The position numbers and the translations under genes were made by a program. The notes under the pieces were generated by a model, which searched no databases, was not told the DNA's origin, and saw nothing but the letters and a program-made list of their open reading frames with translations. DNA of 64,000 bases, taken from positions 1 to 64,000 of the forward strand of contig NZ_JBBKBG010000003.1 of NCBI RefSeq assembly GCF_037892545.1. Reading direction: 5' to 3'. Below, piece after piece: positions 8,391 through 17,279 of this stretch (position 1 is the stretch's first letter; the number at the start of each line of letters is the position of its first letter). Source of the stretch: Pseudogracilibacillus sp037892545. GTDB taxonomy: Bacteria > Bacillota > Bacilli > Bacillales > Amphibacillaceae.

Positions 8391-9092
8391 TCATTCATTT
8401 GAAACCGTGTTTTTAAATGTTTGAACGGTATCAATTGCTAAAATTTTCTCAACTACTTGTTCAATAGATAAAGATGTTGTATCAATTTCAATTGCATCGT
8501 TCGCTTTTATTAAAGGAGATACTTCACGATTCATATCTAATTCATCTCGTTCTTGAATTTCTTGTTTTAATTGTTTTAAATTAGATGAAAATCCTTTAGC
8601 AATATTTTCTTGATGACGACGTTCCGCCCTTTCTTCTACAGAGGCAATTAAAAATATTTTCACTTCTGCATCTGGCAGTACATGGGTACCGATATCTCTT
8701 CCATCCATCACAACATTTTGATTTGCTGCTAATTGTCTTTGTCTTTCTACCATTTCCTCACGAATGAGACGGTGTGTTGCAACAAGTGACACGTGATTCG
8801 TCACATTTTCTTCCCTAATCGTCATCGTAACATCTTTACCATCAACAAAAACTAACTGACCATTTGGTGATTGTTGTAATGTAATACTCGTGTCATGTAA
8901 TATATCCATTAATGCTTTTTCATCTGTTAAAGATACATTATTTTGTAAAGCAACATATGTTAATGCACGGTACATTGCTCCTGTATCAATATAAATAATC
9001 GATAAAGCTTCCGCTAACTGTTTTGCCACAGTACTTTTCCCAGCGGCTGCCGGCCCATCGATTGCAATATTTAACTTCTGTTGTTCCATCAT
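8391..9092 (-). CDS. cmk: Cytidylate kinase
   Basis: Cmk phosphorylates CMP and dCMP to the diphosphates in pyrimidine salvage and dCTP supply. The 233-residue protein has the P-loop DGPAAAGKST (residues 12-21), the (d)CMP-binding DTGAMYRALTY segment and the VVMDGRDIGTHVLPDAEVKIFL block. Two adjacent ATG codons follow an AGGGGG site; either 9092 or 9089 could be used. Position upstream of ypfD is conserved in Bacillaceae. Confidence 0.97.
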   Translation of the reverse strand: MMEQQKLNIAIDGPAAAGKSTVAKQLAEALSIIYIDTGAMYRALTYVALQNNVSLTDEKALMDILHDTSITLQQSPNGQLVFVDGKDVTMTIREENVTNHVSLVATHRLIREEMVERQRQLAANQNVVMDGRDIGTHVLPDAEVKIFLIASVEERAERRHQENIAKGFSSNLKQLKQEIQERDELDMNREVSPLIKANDAIEIDTTSLSIEQVVEKILAIDTVQTFKNTVSNE

Positions 9093-9128
9093 TGTTCCCC
9101 CTACTCATTTCAACTAGTACCATTGTAT

Positions 9129-9155
9129 AAAAAAAACTTGGCAAATGCCAAGTTT
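9129..9155 (-). terminator. Terminator after ypeB
   Basis: A perfect 10-bp stem AAACTTGGCA / TGCCAAGTTT with a 2-base loop is followed on the minus strand by a run of eight T residues. It ends the sleB-ypeB operon. Confidence 0.9.
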
Positions 9156-9188
9156 ACATGTAGATACAATTTAAATAGACAAATACGA

Positions 9189-10526
9189 TCATCCCATCAT
9201 ATCAAAATTCATTTCTTTATTACTTAATTTTTCTATTTTTTCTTCGGCACCTGTTTTCGCATCGATAAATACTCGATATGTGTCATTATTCATCGTTCCT
9301 ATAAATTCATATGCCAAAATTTCATCCCCTCGGTCGTTCTCCACTATTGCAAGATTATCTTCTTCAATTTGAATATTTTCATGTATTTTCTTTTCTGCTT
9401 CTTTTTTCGATAGTTTTGGTTTTTCTATGTTTCGATCATGATGATTTCTCACATAATCATATGCCTGTAGGCCAATAATTTCACCATCATCTAGTGCAAC
9501 TTTTACGGATACTGTATCAGGGAAAATTCGCACATCATCCTGTACGTGAACAAACTTATATAATCCAACATCTTGAAACTGTTGTGTTTCATATAAATCC
9601 ATTGTTTCAAAATCGAAATCCTCCAGGAACTTTTCTGCTTTTATTTGTCCATCATATAAAGAAATGGTCGCATCATTCACATCCCGATCAATTAGTAATG
9701 ATAATGGATATCCACCATTTTCCGTCATCTCCACGTACATATACAGATCATCCAATTCACTCGTAAAAGAATATGTTTGAATTGATGCATCTTGTTCACT
9801 TTTCGTTACGGTTAAAGGTTGATCTTCTTCAATGGAAAATAATTGACGCACCTTCTTTTCAATCGATTCCTTCGATTCTTTTTTCTCTTTTAAAAGACCA
9901 TATTTATTTTCCTCATTTTTCACTGATTGTAATAAAGGATTTTTTTGTTCGCTAAATTTAGCTATATGTTCGTCGACTGCTTTAAAACCATCTATAATTT
10001 CATGTTCTTCTTCAGAACCGTCTGCTAATAATTGATCGATTTCTACCCATTTTAACCCATCATTTAGTGTAACATGTTGCATTTTACGTAAGTTATCTTT
10101 CACCTCCGCAGATTGTTCGTATAAATCTTCTAATGTTTGTATTTCCTCTTTATTTAAAGGGTCATCATCTAAATCACGGATAGATGTTTCATAGGTGAAA
10201 TTACCAACCTCATGTAGAAATTGCTCCGTATCATGAACTGGTACAAGGTCTAATGGAAGTTGACTTACATTTCCTTTTGCTTCAGATGTTACCTTCCAAA
10301 TTTCAACAAACTGTGGTGAAAGACTATCTTTCGAATTCATTGCTAATGATGTCCCGATATGATCGTGTAAAAGGTCCATATGGTACGTTAATTCATGGAA
10401 TGCCCGTTGATAATTATTTTCAACAGAGGTGAGAAAATTTTCTTTTTCCTTATTTGAATTATAAGCAAATACCGATAATCCAATCACACCAATTGCGAGG
10501 ACACCAATTACTATATTTCGTATCAT
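9189..10526 (-). CDS. ypeB: Germination protein YpeB
   Basis: YpeB is the spore membrane partner that SleB needs for stability and placement in the spore. The 445-residue protein starts with an N-terminal membrane anchor (about residues 3-21), followed by a helical domain and a C-terminal part with PepSY-like repeats around residues 200-430 (for example KLSKKEAEKKIHENI and VFIDAKTGAEEKI). Length matches the family (about 450). It is 15 bases downstream of sleB, as expected for this two-gene operon, and a strong terminator follows. Expression is expected in the forespore under SigG. Confidence 0.96.
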   Translation of the reverse strand: MIRNIVIGVLAIGVIGLSVFAYNSNKEKENFLTSVENNYQRAFHELTYHMDLLHDHIGTSLAMNSKDSLSPQFVEIWKVTSEAKGNVSQLPLDLVPVHDTEQFLHEVGNFTYETSIRDLDDDPLNKEEIQTLEDLYEQSAEVKDNLRKMQHVTLNDGLKWVEIDQLLADGSEEEHEIIDGFKAVDEHIAKFSEQKNPLLQSVKNEENKYGLLKEKKESKESIEKKVRQLFSIEEDQPLTVTKSEQDASIQTYSFTSELDDLYMYVEMTENGGYPLSLLIDRDVNDATISLYDGQIKAEKFLEDFDFETMDLYETQQFQDVGLYKFVHVQDDVRIFPDTVSVKVALDDGEIIGLQAYDYVRNHHDRNIEKPKLSKKEAEKKIHENIQIEEDNLAIVENDRGDEILAYEFIGTMNNDTYRVFIDAKTGAEEKIEKLSNKEMNFDMMG

Positions 10527-10541
10527 CGTCTTGTCCCCTTC

Positions 10542-11312
10542 CTATTCACAAAAAATATGTTTCCCAATTTTTTTAATTTGTGGACGTGACCAAATCCACG
10601 GCGATGTTGCAGTATCAGGATTAAAATAGTATATGGCGTCTCCAGTTGGATCCCAACCATTCATCGCATCTAATACAGCACGTTCTGCCGTTTTATTCGG
10701 TGTTAACCATATTTGACCATCTGCTACGGCTGTAAAAGCGCGTGGTTCAAAAATAACACCTGAAATCGTATTAGGAAAATTTTCGTGCTTCACTCGATTA
10801 ATAATAACTGAAGCTACGGCAACTTGTCCTTCGTAAGGTTCTCCTCTTGCTTCCCCGTATACCGCATTTGCCATTAGTTTAATATCGTTTTGTGAAAACC
10901 CATGTGGTACATTTGTTGCGGTAGGTGTTACTTCTGCTTTATTTTGTACTTGCTTGTTTGTCGTAGGTTGATTGGTCGTTTGATACATTTCTTTTTTTGT
11001 TTGTTCCGGGTCATACTTGGTAGCCTTCACTAATTTTTCTTTTGTTGTACTACCAGCCATCCCATCAATTTCAATCCCGAACTCATATTGAAAATTACGT
11101 AATGCCCAATATGTACTCCACCCAAATACTCCGTCAATTTCTTTAGAATAAAAGCCGATATGTTTCAATCGCGCTTGTAATTCGATGACGTCTTCCCCAA
11201 CAGCTCCCTGACGAATCACTTGGTCTGTAAATGCATCAGATTTCAGCGGGGCAAACATAGACATGAAAAAAAAGGGTACAATCCAACATAATATATAGTA
11301 GCGTTTTTTCAT
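10542..11312 (-). CDS. sleB: Spore cortex-lytic enzyme SleB
   Basis: SleB is a lytic transglycosylase that cleaves muramic-lactam-containing cortex peptidoglycan at germination. From the ATG at 11312 (site GGAGGAG) the product has 256 residues: a signal peptide ending near KSDA-F, a peptidoglycan-binding domain (about 37-95, QGAVGEDVIELQARLKHIGF), a short Gln/Thr-rich linker and the hydrolase domain (about 140-256) with the conserved NAVYGEARGEPYEGQVAV segment holding the catalytic glutamate. It is shorter than B. subtilis SleB (about 305), mainly in the linker. ypeB follows directly. Confidence 0.96.
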   Translation of the reverse strand: MKKRYYILCWIVPFFFMSMFAPLKSDAFTDQVIRQGAVGEDVIELQARLKHIGFYSKEIDGVFGWSTYWALRNFQYEFGIEIDGMAGSTTKEKLVKATKYDPEQTKKEMYQTTNQPTTNKQVQNKAEVTPTATNVPHGFSQNDIKLMANAVYGEARGEPYEGQVAVASVIINRVKHENFPNTISGVIFEPRAFTAVADGQIWLTPNKTAERAVLDAMNGWDPTGDAIYYFNPDTATSPWIWSRPQIKKIGKHIFCE

Positions 11313-11380
11313 TTTACTCCTCCAAATAAATGTGCTACTTGTATATTTTGTTAAATGACCCTTTTTATACATTCTTTTAT

Positions 11381-12358
11381 TTATTTTTCACACTTTTCAA
11401 CAATAGATGCCGCAATTTTTTCACCATGAAAACGACCATTCTCTATAAAAGTTTCGTTTCCATTATATCCAGATATTATAACACCTGCGACATAAATATT
11501 TTCTATGTTCGTTTCAAAAGTTGTATCATTTTTGTATGGCTTACCAGTTTCTTGATCAATTTGGATATGACATTTTTCTAAAAATGATATATTCGGTTGA
11601 TAACCTGTCATGGCAAACACAAAATCATTCGGGATGGAATATTGTTTTCCATCCAGTTCATATATGATCGTCGTTTCTTTTATTTCCTTAACATTAGCAT
11701 TAAAATACATGCGGATTTCACCTTTTTGAACGAGTGAATCAAAATCAGGTAAAATCCACGGTTTTATACTTGGAGAGTAATCTTTTCCACGATAAAATAC
11801 TGTTACGTTTGCTCCAGCATGATACAGTTCTAATGCCGCATCAACTGCAGAATTTTTCCCACCAATGATAGCTACATCTGTACCAAAATATGGATGAGCT
11901 TCTTTAAAATAATGGGAAACCTTCTCTAATTGTTCTCCTTTAATGCCCATCCATTGAGGTTGGTCATAATACCCTGTTGCCAAAACGACAAATAATGCTT
12001 CATATACGCGTTGATGCCCATTTTTCAATGTTGTGACAGTAATACTATCTGCTTCTTTTTGAACATCTATTACTTCTTCATAGGAATGAATACGTAAGTT
12101 ATTTCTTTTCACTACTTCTCTATAATAACTTAAAGCCTCCAAACGAACTGGCTTTGTATTGGGAGATACAAAGGGCATTTTACCTATTTCTAATTTTTCA
12201 CTCGTACTAAAAAATGTTTGATGTGTGGGAAAACGATATATCGTATGGACAATATTTCCACGCTCCAAAATTAATGGATCATAACCTGCTTCTTTTAAGT
12301 AAAGTGCTGTAGATAAACCACAGGGACCTGCACCTACAATAATAATTTTCTCTTTCAT
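11381..12358 (-). CDS. ypdA: Bacillithiol disulfide reductase YpdA
   Basis: YpdA (Bdr) is a flavoprotein that uses NADPH to reduce oxidised bacillithiol. The 325-residue protein has an N-terminal FAD motif VGAGPCGLS, including the conserved cysteine (residue 13) thought to be the redox-active one, a second nucleotide motif (AIIGGKNSAVDAAL, about residue 163) and the C-terminal FAD contact IYVAGVI. Its neighbours ypeB-sleB and glutamate dehydrogenase match other Bacillaceae. The terminator upstream belongs to the preceding glutamate dehydrogenase gene, so ypdA should have its own promoter. Confidence 0.93.
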   Translation of the reverse strand: MKEKIIIVGAGPCGLSTALYLKEAGYDPLILERGNIVHTIYRFPTHQTFFSTSEKLEIGKMPFVSPNTKPVRLEALSYYREVVKRNNLRIHSYEEVIDVQKEADSITVTTLKNGHQRVYEALFVVLATGYYDQPQWMGIKGEQLEKVSHYFKEAHPYFGTDVAIIGGKNSAVDAALELYHAGANVTVFYRGKDYSPSIKPWILPDFDSLVQKGEIRMYFNANVKEIKETTIIYELDGKQYSIPNDFVFAMTGYQPNISFLEKCHIQIDQETGKPYKNDTTFETNIENIYVAGVIISGYNGNETFIENGRFHGEKIAASIVEKCEK

Positions 12359-12390
12359 TTATAAGACCTCCAAATGTTCTCTAAAACATG

Positions 12391-12439
12391 AAAAAAACCG
12401 AACGTTTAAGATGAACAAAGGTGTTCATTTAACGTTCGG
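12391..12439 (-). terminator. Terminator after glutamate dehydrogenase
   Basis: A long stem (CCGAACGTTAAATGAACA pairing with TGTTCATCTTAAACGTTCGG, with one extra base) is followed on the minus strand by a run of seven T residues. It lies 18 bases past the gene's stop codon. Confidence 0.92.
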
Positions 12440-12457
12440 CATTTATCCATGTAACTA

Positions 12458-13741
12458 TTATACCCATCCACGATATCTAGATGCTTCGGCCATTTTTCGA
12501 ACACCGACCATATAAGCAGCAAGACGCATATTCACACGACGTGTTTGGGCTGTATGATAAATCGTATCAAAAGATTTCGTCATTACCTCATGTAATCTTT
12601 CTTCTACCTCTTCCTCTGTCCAATAATACCCTTGATTATTTTGTACCCATTCAAAATAAGAAACTGTAATACCACCTGATGATGCTAACACATCAGGAAC
12701 GAGTAATTTCCCACGTTCATTCAATATTTTTGTCGCTTCCATTGTCGTAGGCCCATTTGCCGCTTCGACTATAATACCCGCTTTAATTTTATGTGCGTTG
12801 TCGGCGGTAATTTGATTTCCGATTGCTGCAGGTACTAAAATATCACAATCTAATTCTAACAACTCTTTATTCGAGATAGTGTTATGAAACAATGTTGTTA
12901 CCGTACCGAAACTATCACGACGATCTAATAAATAATCTATATCTAATCCTTCTGGGTCATGCAATGCCCCATATGCATCAGAAATTCCAACAACTTTAGC
13001 CCCTGCTTCGTGTAGAAACTTCGCTAAGAAACTCCCCGCATTTCCAAAACCTTGAACGACTATACGTGATCCTTTCAAATCAAGTTCACGCTTTCGAGCA
13101 GCCTCTTCAATACAGATCGTTACACCTTTAGCAGTTGCAGATTCACGTCCATGGGAACCACCTAACACAATTGGTTTTCCTGTTATAAAACCTGGATTAT
13201 TGAACTCGTCAATACGGCTATATTCATCCATCATCCATGCCATAATTTGGGAGTTCGTAAATACGTCTGGTGCTGGAATATCTTTTGTCGGACCAACAAA
13301 TTGGCTTATCGCTCGTATGTATCCACGACTCAAACTTTCTAATTCACGAAACGACATTTCTCTAGGGTCACAAATAATACCGCCTTTTCCACCACCATAA
13401 GGTAAATCAACAATTCCGGCTTTAATACTCATCCAGATTGCTAATGCATTTACTTCGTCTTCATTTACATTTGGATGAAAACGAACACCACCTTTTGTTG
13501 GCCCAACTGCATCGTTATGTTGTGCCCTGTATCCCGTAAACACCTTAATAGAGCCGTCATCCATACGGACTGGGATACGAACTTTTAAAATTCGCAAACT
13601 ATCTTTCAATAATTCATATACTTCATCAGGATAACCTAATTTATCTAAAGCGTCTTTAATAACCGTTCTAGTGGACGTTAATATATTATCATTTTTTTCA
13701 TTTTCTTCTTTCTTAGATGCTTCTTTATGATCGGCTACCAT
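12458..13741 (-). CDS. gudB: NAD-specific glutamate dehydrogenase
   Basis: The enzyme oxidises glutamate to 2-oxoglutarate and ammonia. At 427 residues it matches GudB. Visible are the substrate-binding TKGGVRFHP, the catalytic-lysine loop PYGGGKGGIICDP, the Rossmann QGFGNAGS and the C-terminal EASRYRGWV. The region that is duplicated in the cryptic allele of B. subtilis 168 is present as a single copy here (VEAANGPTT), so the enzyme should be active. It is the only such gene in the window; GudB and RocG are hard to separate by sequence, and position next to ypdA favours GudB. AGGAGGT precedes the ATG. Confidence 0.93.
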   Translation of the reverse strand: MVADHKEASKKEENEKNDNILTSTRTVIKDALDKLGYPDEVYELLKDSLRILKVRIPVRMDDGSIKVFTGYRAQHNDAVGPTKGGVRFHPNVNEDEVNALAIWMSIKAGIVDLPYGGGKGGIICDPREMSFRELESLSRGYIRAISQFVGPTKDIPAPDVFTNSQIMAWMMDEYSRIDEFNNPGFITGKPIVLGGSHGRESATAKGVTICIEEAARKRELDLKGSRIVVQGFGNAGSFLAKFLHEAGAKVVGISDAYGALHDPEGLDIDYLLDRRDSFGTVTTLFHNTISNKELLELDCDILVPAAIGNQITADNAHKIKAGIIVEAANGPTTMEATKILNERGKLLVPDVLASSGGITVSYFEWVQNNQGYYWTEEEVEERLHEVMTKSFDTIYHTAQTRRVNMRLAAYMVGVRKMAEASRYRGWV

Positions 13742-13797
13742 ACCGTTACCTCCTATGAAAACGTATCATATGTAGTATAACTCTTTCTTTAGTGTTA

Positions 13798-13825
13798 AGT
13801 ATACACTTTTAAAGGAAATAATCAA
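13798..13825 (-). promoter_or_regulatory. Likely SigA promoter of glutamate dehydrogenase
   Basis: Minus-strand TTGATT and TATACT are 16 bases apart, about 57 bases upstream of the gene start. Confidence 0.4.
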
Positions 13826-13863
13826 TGCTATAAAAGGAAGTTCTAACAAGCAATTTATTCATT

Positions 13864-14787
13864 TCAAAGAGATAATTGGATAATTTGTTCGATCATCTCT
13901 TCATAAGAAATTCCAATGCTTTTTGCTGCATCTGGAAATAAACTTGTCGGTGTCATACCAGGAAGCGTATTCACTTCTAAAATATATGGAATTCCTTCTT
14001 CAGTTAATAAGAAGTCAGCCCTTGAATATGTTTCACATCCTAAAACTTGATGTGCTAATACTGCATATGCTTGAATTTTTTCCGTTAAATCCTCATCAAT
14101 TCTTGCAGGGATAATATGCTCACTACCACCAACCGAATATTTTGCCTCATAATCATACAGTTCATTTTTCGGTATAATCTCAATGATTGGTAAAGATTTT
14201 TCTTTATGTATTTCTCCGAGCACAGGAACAGTTAATTCCTTCCCTTTTATAAATTGTTCTACTAAAATGTAGAGATCATTTTCAGCAGCTTTTTTTACCG
14301 CTTCTTTCGTTTCACTCTCGTGGCGAACAATCGTTAAACCTACCGTTGAACCTTCTCGGTTCGGTTTAATTACGAACGGAAACTCAAAATTTGTATGTAT
14401 ATGATTGACAACTGTATCAATATTTGTTTCTTGATCCATTCGATATTGTTCCCCTTTAGCTACCGGAATACCAACTTGCTCAAATAGTTGCTTCGCTTTA
14501 AACTTATTCATTGCAACAGAAGATGCCATGACACCGGAACCGACATAAGGTATTCCTAACATGTCTAATAATCCTTGGACACAACCATCTTCCCCATGTT
14601 TTCCATGTAAACCGATAAATACTAAATCAACATTTAATTCAATGACTTCTTGTAACCGCTCTGGATGAAAATCAATTCCAATGACATCATGACCATTTTT
14701 TTCTAGCGCTTTCATAATCCCTTTACTAGAGGAAATTGATACTTCCCTTTCATTTGAAACTCCACCATAAAGGACAGCAATTTTCAT
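13864..14787 (-). CDS. ddl: D-alanine--D-alanine ligase
   Basis: This ATP-grasp ligase makes the D-Ala-D-Ala dipeptide for peptidoglycan precursors. From the ATG at 14787 (site AGGAGTG) the protein has 307 residues, the length of the short DdlB type. Visible are GGVSNEREVS near the N-terminus, GLHGKHGEDG, the ATP-grasp lysine segment FPFVIKPNREGSTVG, and the omega loop YDYEAKY whose tyrosine is typical of D-Ala rather than D-lactate specificity; the Mg-binding end reads YILEVNTLPGMTP. In B. subtilis ddl is elsewhere, so placement next to gudB is a lineage feature. Confidence 0.95.
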   Translation of the reverse strand: MKIAVLYGGVSNEREVSISSSKGIMKALEKNGHDVIGIDFHPERLQEVIELNVDLVFIGLHGKHGEDGCVQGLLDMLGIPYVGSGVMASSVAMNKFKAKQLFEQVGIPVAKGEQYRMDQETNIDTVVNHIHTNFEFPFVIKPNREGSTVGLTIVRHESETKEAVKKAAENDLYILVEQFIKGKELTVPVLGEIHKEKSLPIIEIIPKNELYDYEAKYSVGGSEHIIPARIDEDLTEKIQAYAVLAHQVLGCETYSRADFLLTEEGIPYILEVNTLPGMTPTSLFPDAAKSIGISYEEMIEQIIQLSL

Positions 14788-14880
14788 CGTGTCCACTCCT
14801 ATCATTTTTTATTCATATATAATAATATGATACCATTATTTATATATTGTTACTATTATTTTTTATGTGTATCTATTTAT

Positions 14881-15174
14881 TTAATGTGTAAAAAAATAAA
14901 TGATTTCTTCTCCAAAATACATATACATCCCACCGAGAATAAGCAATAAAATGAAAAGTACGAATAAAAACCTTCCAAGCGGACCTTTGAGTGAGATTTT
15001 TAACTTTCTTTTTGTCGATACATGAACTTCACTACGTGGAGGCAAACTTAAAACATCAATTTCAACTAAGTCTTGTTTTTCTATTTGTTTTGTTTCTTTT
15101 TCATGTTCACTATTTACTTCCTGAAATAATTGCTGTAGTTGCTTTGCTTGTGACTCCTTTAATTCTTCACTCAT
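14881..15174 (-). CDS. Short membrane-anchored protein resembling the N-terminus of YpbE
   Basis: The 97-residue product has a charged, Gln/Lys/Glu-rich cytoplasmic half, a conserved-looking LPPRSEVH motif (about residues 45-52), a basic patch and a single C-terminal transmembrane helix (about 70-88) with a nine-residue tail. In B. subtilis the gene next to ypbD is ypbE, whose product has a similar cytoplasmic motif, one helix and then an extracellular LysM domain. Here the LysM part is absent and no remnant follows. I therefore infer a shortened YpbE-type protein; it could also be an unrelated small membrane protein. It lies 9 bases after ypbD. Confidence 0.6.
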   Translation of the reverse strand: MSEELKESQAKQLQQLFQEVNSEHEKETKQIEKQDLVEIDVLSLPPRSEVHVSTKRKLKISLKGPLGRFLFVLFILLLILGGMYMYFGEEIIYFFTH

Positions 15175-15183
15175 ATGTACTCC

Positions 15184-15750
15184 TCACTTCCTAAATTTTA
15201 TGTATATTCCTAATAAAAAGTCTACGATGAAATGGAACACAATCGTGACGAGTAAGTTATTTGTCACTTCAAATAGATAACCAATTCCAAAACTCGTTAT
15301 AATAATGGCAATAAGTAAAACAGGCTTTTTCAAGTATCGAATATGAACAATTACAAACAATATACTTGCAAAAACGAAGCCAAAGGTCGTTTGAATGACT
15401 CCACGGAACAATACTTCTTCACTTATGGCAACAACCATAGAAATACAAAAAATATGAAACATGGACTGATTTTTAAAAACCCGTTCATTTATGCCCCCAT
15501 CATCTAAATGATGTGTAGGTATTATTTTCGATAATATTATTTCGATTCCTACTAAGCCTAATGCAGGAACAACACCAAACAACATAATCTGCTTGAATTG
15601 AACCGAGAATAAGGATTTCCACGTTGAAAACGAGTCGAAAAGAAAAAAACTGAGCAGTAAACTAATCATAATAAAGATAAATTGTGTCACATACAACTGC
15701 TCTCTTATTTGTTTATCCGTTAATTGTTTGATGATTTCTGCTTGCTTCAT
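15184..15750 (-). CDS. ypbD: CPBP-family intramembrane metalloprotease YpbD
   Basis: This is a CAAX-protease/bacteriocin-processing (CPBP, ABI) family membrane protein. The 188-residue product, counted from the ATG at 15750 with an AAAGGA site, has about six transmembrane segments and the signature residues SEEVLFRG (motif 1), a histidine in FVIVHIRY (motif 2) and HFIVDFLLG (motif 3). The substrate is unknown. Placement directly after recS matches B. subtilis ypbD. The stop of recS is 5 bases upstream, so the genes are translated from one message. Confidence 0.88.
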   Translation of the reverse strand: MKQAEIIKQLTDKQIREQLYVTQFIFIMISLLLSFFLFDSFSTWKSLFSVQFKQIMLFGVVPALGLVGIEIILSKIIPTHHLDDGGINERVFKNQSMFHIFCISMVVAISEEVLFRGVIQTTFGFVFASILFVIVHIRYLKKPVLLIAIIITSFGIGYLFEVTNNLLVTIVFHFIVDFLLGIYIKFRK

Positions 15751-15755
15751 ACATA

Positions 15756-17279
15756 TTATTCCTTTACTAAAAGTAATGACCTTAATTGTTCCATCCAATT
15801 TAATGGTTGTACAGGTGCGTCGTTTTTCTGTTCAACATCCCAATTAGTTAATTGAAACCCACAATTTGTACAACAATTTGTTACCTGTCGAATAGTTTGT
15901 TGGAATCCACGGTACAATTCTTCCCTTAAACATTTATCATACGTCATATACGATTGTAACTCAAATGCTTTTTCCTTCTTTAATTGAATTCTTTCTTGAA
16001 TATATGCCTCAATGTCATCCCAAATAGACGGGGGGATAGTTTTTTGTACTATCATATTGTTATCCATCATACCACGAGTCTGTAATTGAAAATATAGAAA
16101 ACGTATTTTTGTTGCTTTCATTTGAAATAACATTTCTACTTCTTCATCTTTTTGTGGCAATGGCTTCTGTTCCTTTATGAAAGGTTGGAGGATATCATTT
16201 ATAACTAATAATTCATTCTTTGTCGGTAAATCTTGTTCGATTAATTGAAGTGGCAGGTGAATATCTCCATCCTTATATAACACAAAACTAACACTTTGTT
16301 TTCCATCTCTACCTGCTCGTCCAATTTCCTGAATAAACGCTTCTATGTTCGATGGCATTTGATAATGAATAACTAAACGAATATTTTTTTTATTAATTCC
16401 CATACCGAATGCACTTGTACAACAAATAATATGTAATTGATCATGCATAAATTGTTGTTGTACCTTTAAACGATCATTCGTATCCATTCCGCCGTGATAA
16501 TAGGCGATAGATCGATGTCCTAAATGCATTTGCAATGTTTGTGCCATCTGTTCTGTCATTTTTCTACTCGAAAAATATATGATGGTTGGTACATGATAAT
16601 TTTTTAACAATGAAACAAGCATATCTAGTTTTTCTTGCTCATCTGTTACTTTCTCCAATACTAAAGCAATATTTTCTCGATCTATGTTATATAAATGTCT
16701 AGCCATATGATGTAATTGTAATTGTCGTTCAATATCATCTTGTACAGCAGGAGTTGCCGTTCCAGTTAACGCCAATACAGGAGGATTCCCTAAAGCGTTT
16801 ATGACAGCATGCAACCGTAAATAATCTGGACGAAAATCATGCCCCCATTGTGAAATACAATGTGCCTCATCAATAACGAAAAGCGAGATTTTTCTACGAA
16901 TGCATAGATCCATAATTGTTCGTTGTTGGATTAATTCCGGAGAGATATATAATAATTTATATGCATGGAGATGGCGCAAAATATCCTGTCTTTCTTTCCA
17001 AGTTTGCATACTATGTAATGCCACGACTTCTTTAAACCCATAAGCCCTAGCTTCACGTACTTGATCAATCATTAAAGAAATAAGGGGAGAAACGACAATC
17101 GTTAAATTTGGTAACACTTTTGCTGGTAATTGATAACAAATTGACTTTCCCGATCCTGTCTTCAGCATTCCTAACACATTTTTCCCTTGTAAGACGTCGT
17201 GAATGATTTCTTCTTGTCCTTCATGAAATGAGTCATAAGAAAAATGCCTTTGTAATAATGCTTGTAAGTTTTTCTTCAT
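15756..17279 (-). CDS. recS: RecQ-family ATP-dependent DNA helicase
   Basis: This is a superfamily 2 helicase of the short RecQ type found as RecS/YpbC in Bacilli, acting in recombinational repair. The 507-residue protein shows motif 0/I (MLKTGSGKSICYQLP), DEAH box (VIDEAHCISQWGHDFRPDY), motif III (LALTGTATP), motif V/VI (AFGMGINKKNIR and QEIGRAGRDG) and a zinc-type C-terminal region ending in CxxCGF; there is no HRDC domain. Its start overlaps the ypbB stop by 4 bases (ATGA), so the two are translationally coupled. Confidence 0.94.
   Translation of the reverse strand: MKKNLQALLQRHFSYDSFHEGQEEIIHDVLQGKNVLGMLKTGSGKSICYQLPAKVLPNLTIVVSPLISLMIDQVREARAYGFKEVVALHSMQTWKERQDILRHLHAYKLLYISPELIQQRTIMDLCIRRKISLFVIDEAHCISQWGHDFRPDYLRLHAVINALGNPPVLALTGTATPAVQDDIERQLQLHHMARHLYNIDRENIALVLEKVTDEQEKLDMLVSLLKNYHVPTIIYFSSRKMTEQMAQTLQMHLGHRSIAYYHGGMDTNDRLKVQQQFMHDQLHIICCTSAFGMGINKKNIRLVIHYQMPSNIEAFIQEIGRAGRDGKQSVSFVLYKDGDIHLPLQLIEQDLPTKNELLVINDILQPFIKEQKPLPQKDEEVEMLFQMKATKIRFLYFQLQTRGMMDNNMIVQKTIPPSIWDDIEAYIQERIQLKKEKAFELQSYMTYDKCLREELYRGFQQTIRQVTNCCTNCGFQLTNWDVEQKNDAPVQPLNWMEQLRSLLLVKE

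Noticed and set aside
12700..12870. Possible cryptic gudB duplication as in B. subtilis 168
   Set aside because: The region around VEAANGPTT contains a single copy, so there is no inactivating repeat.
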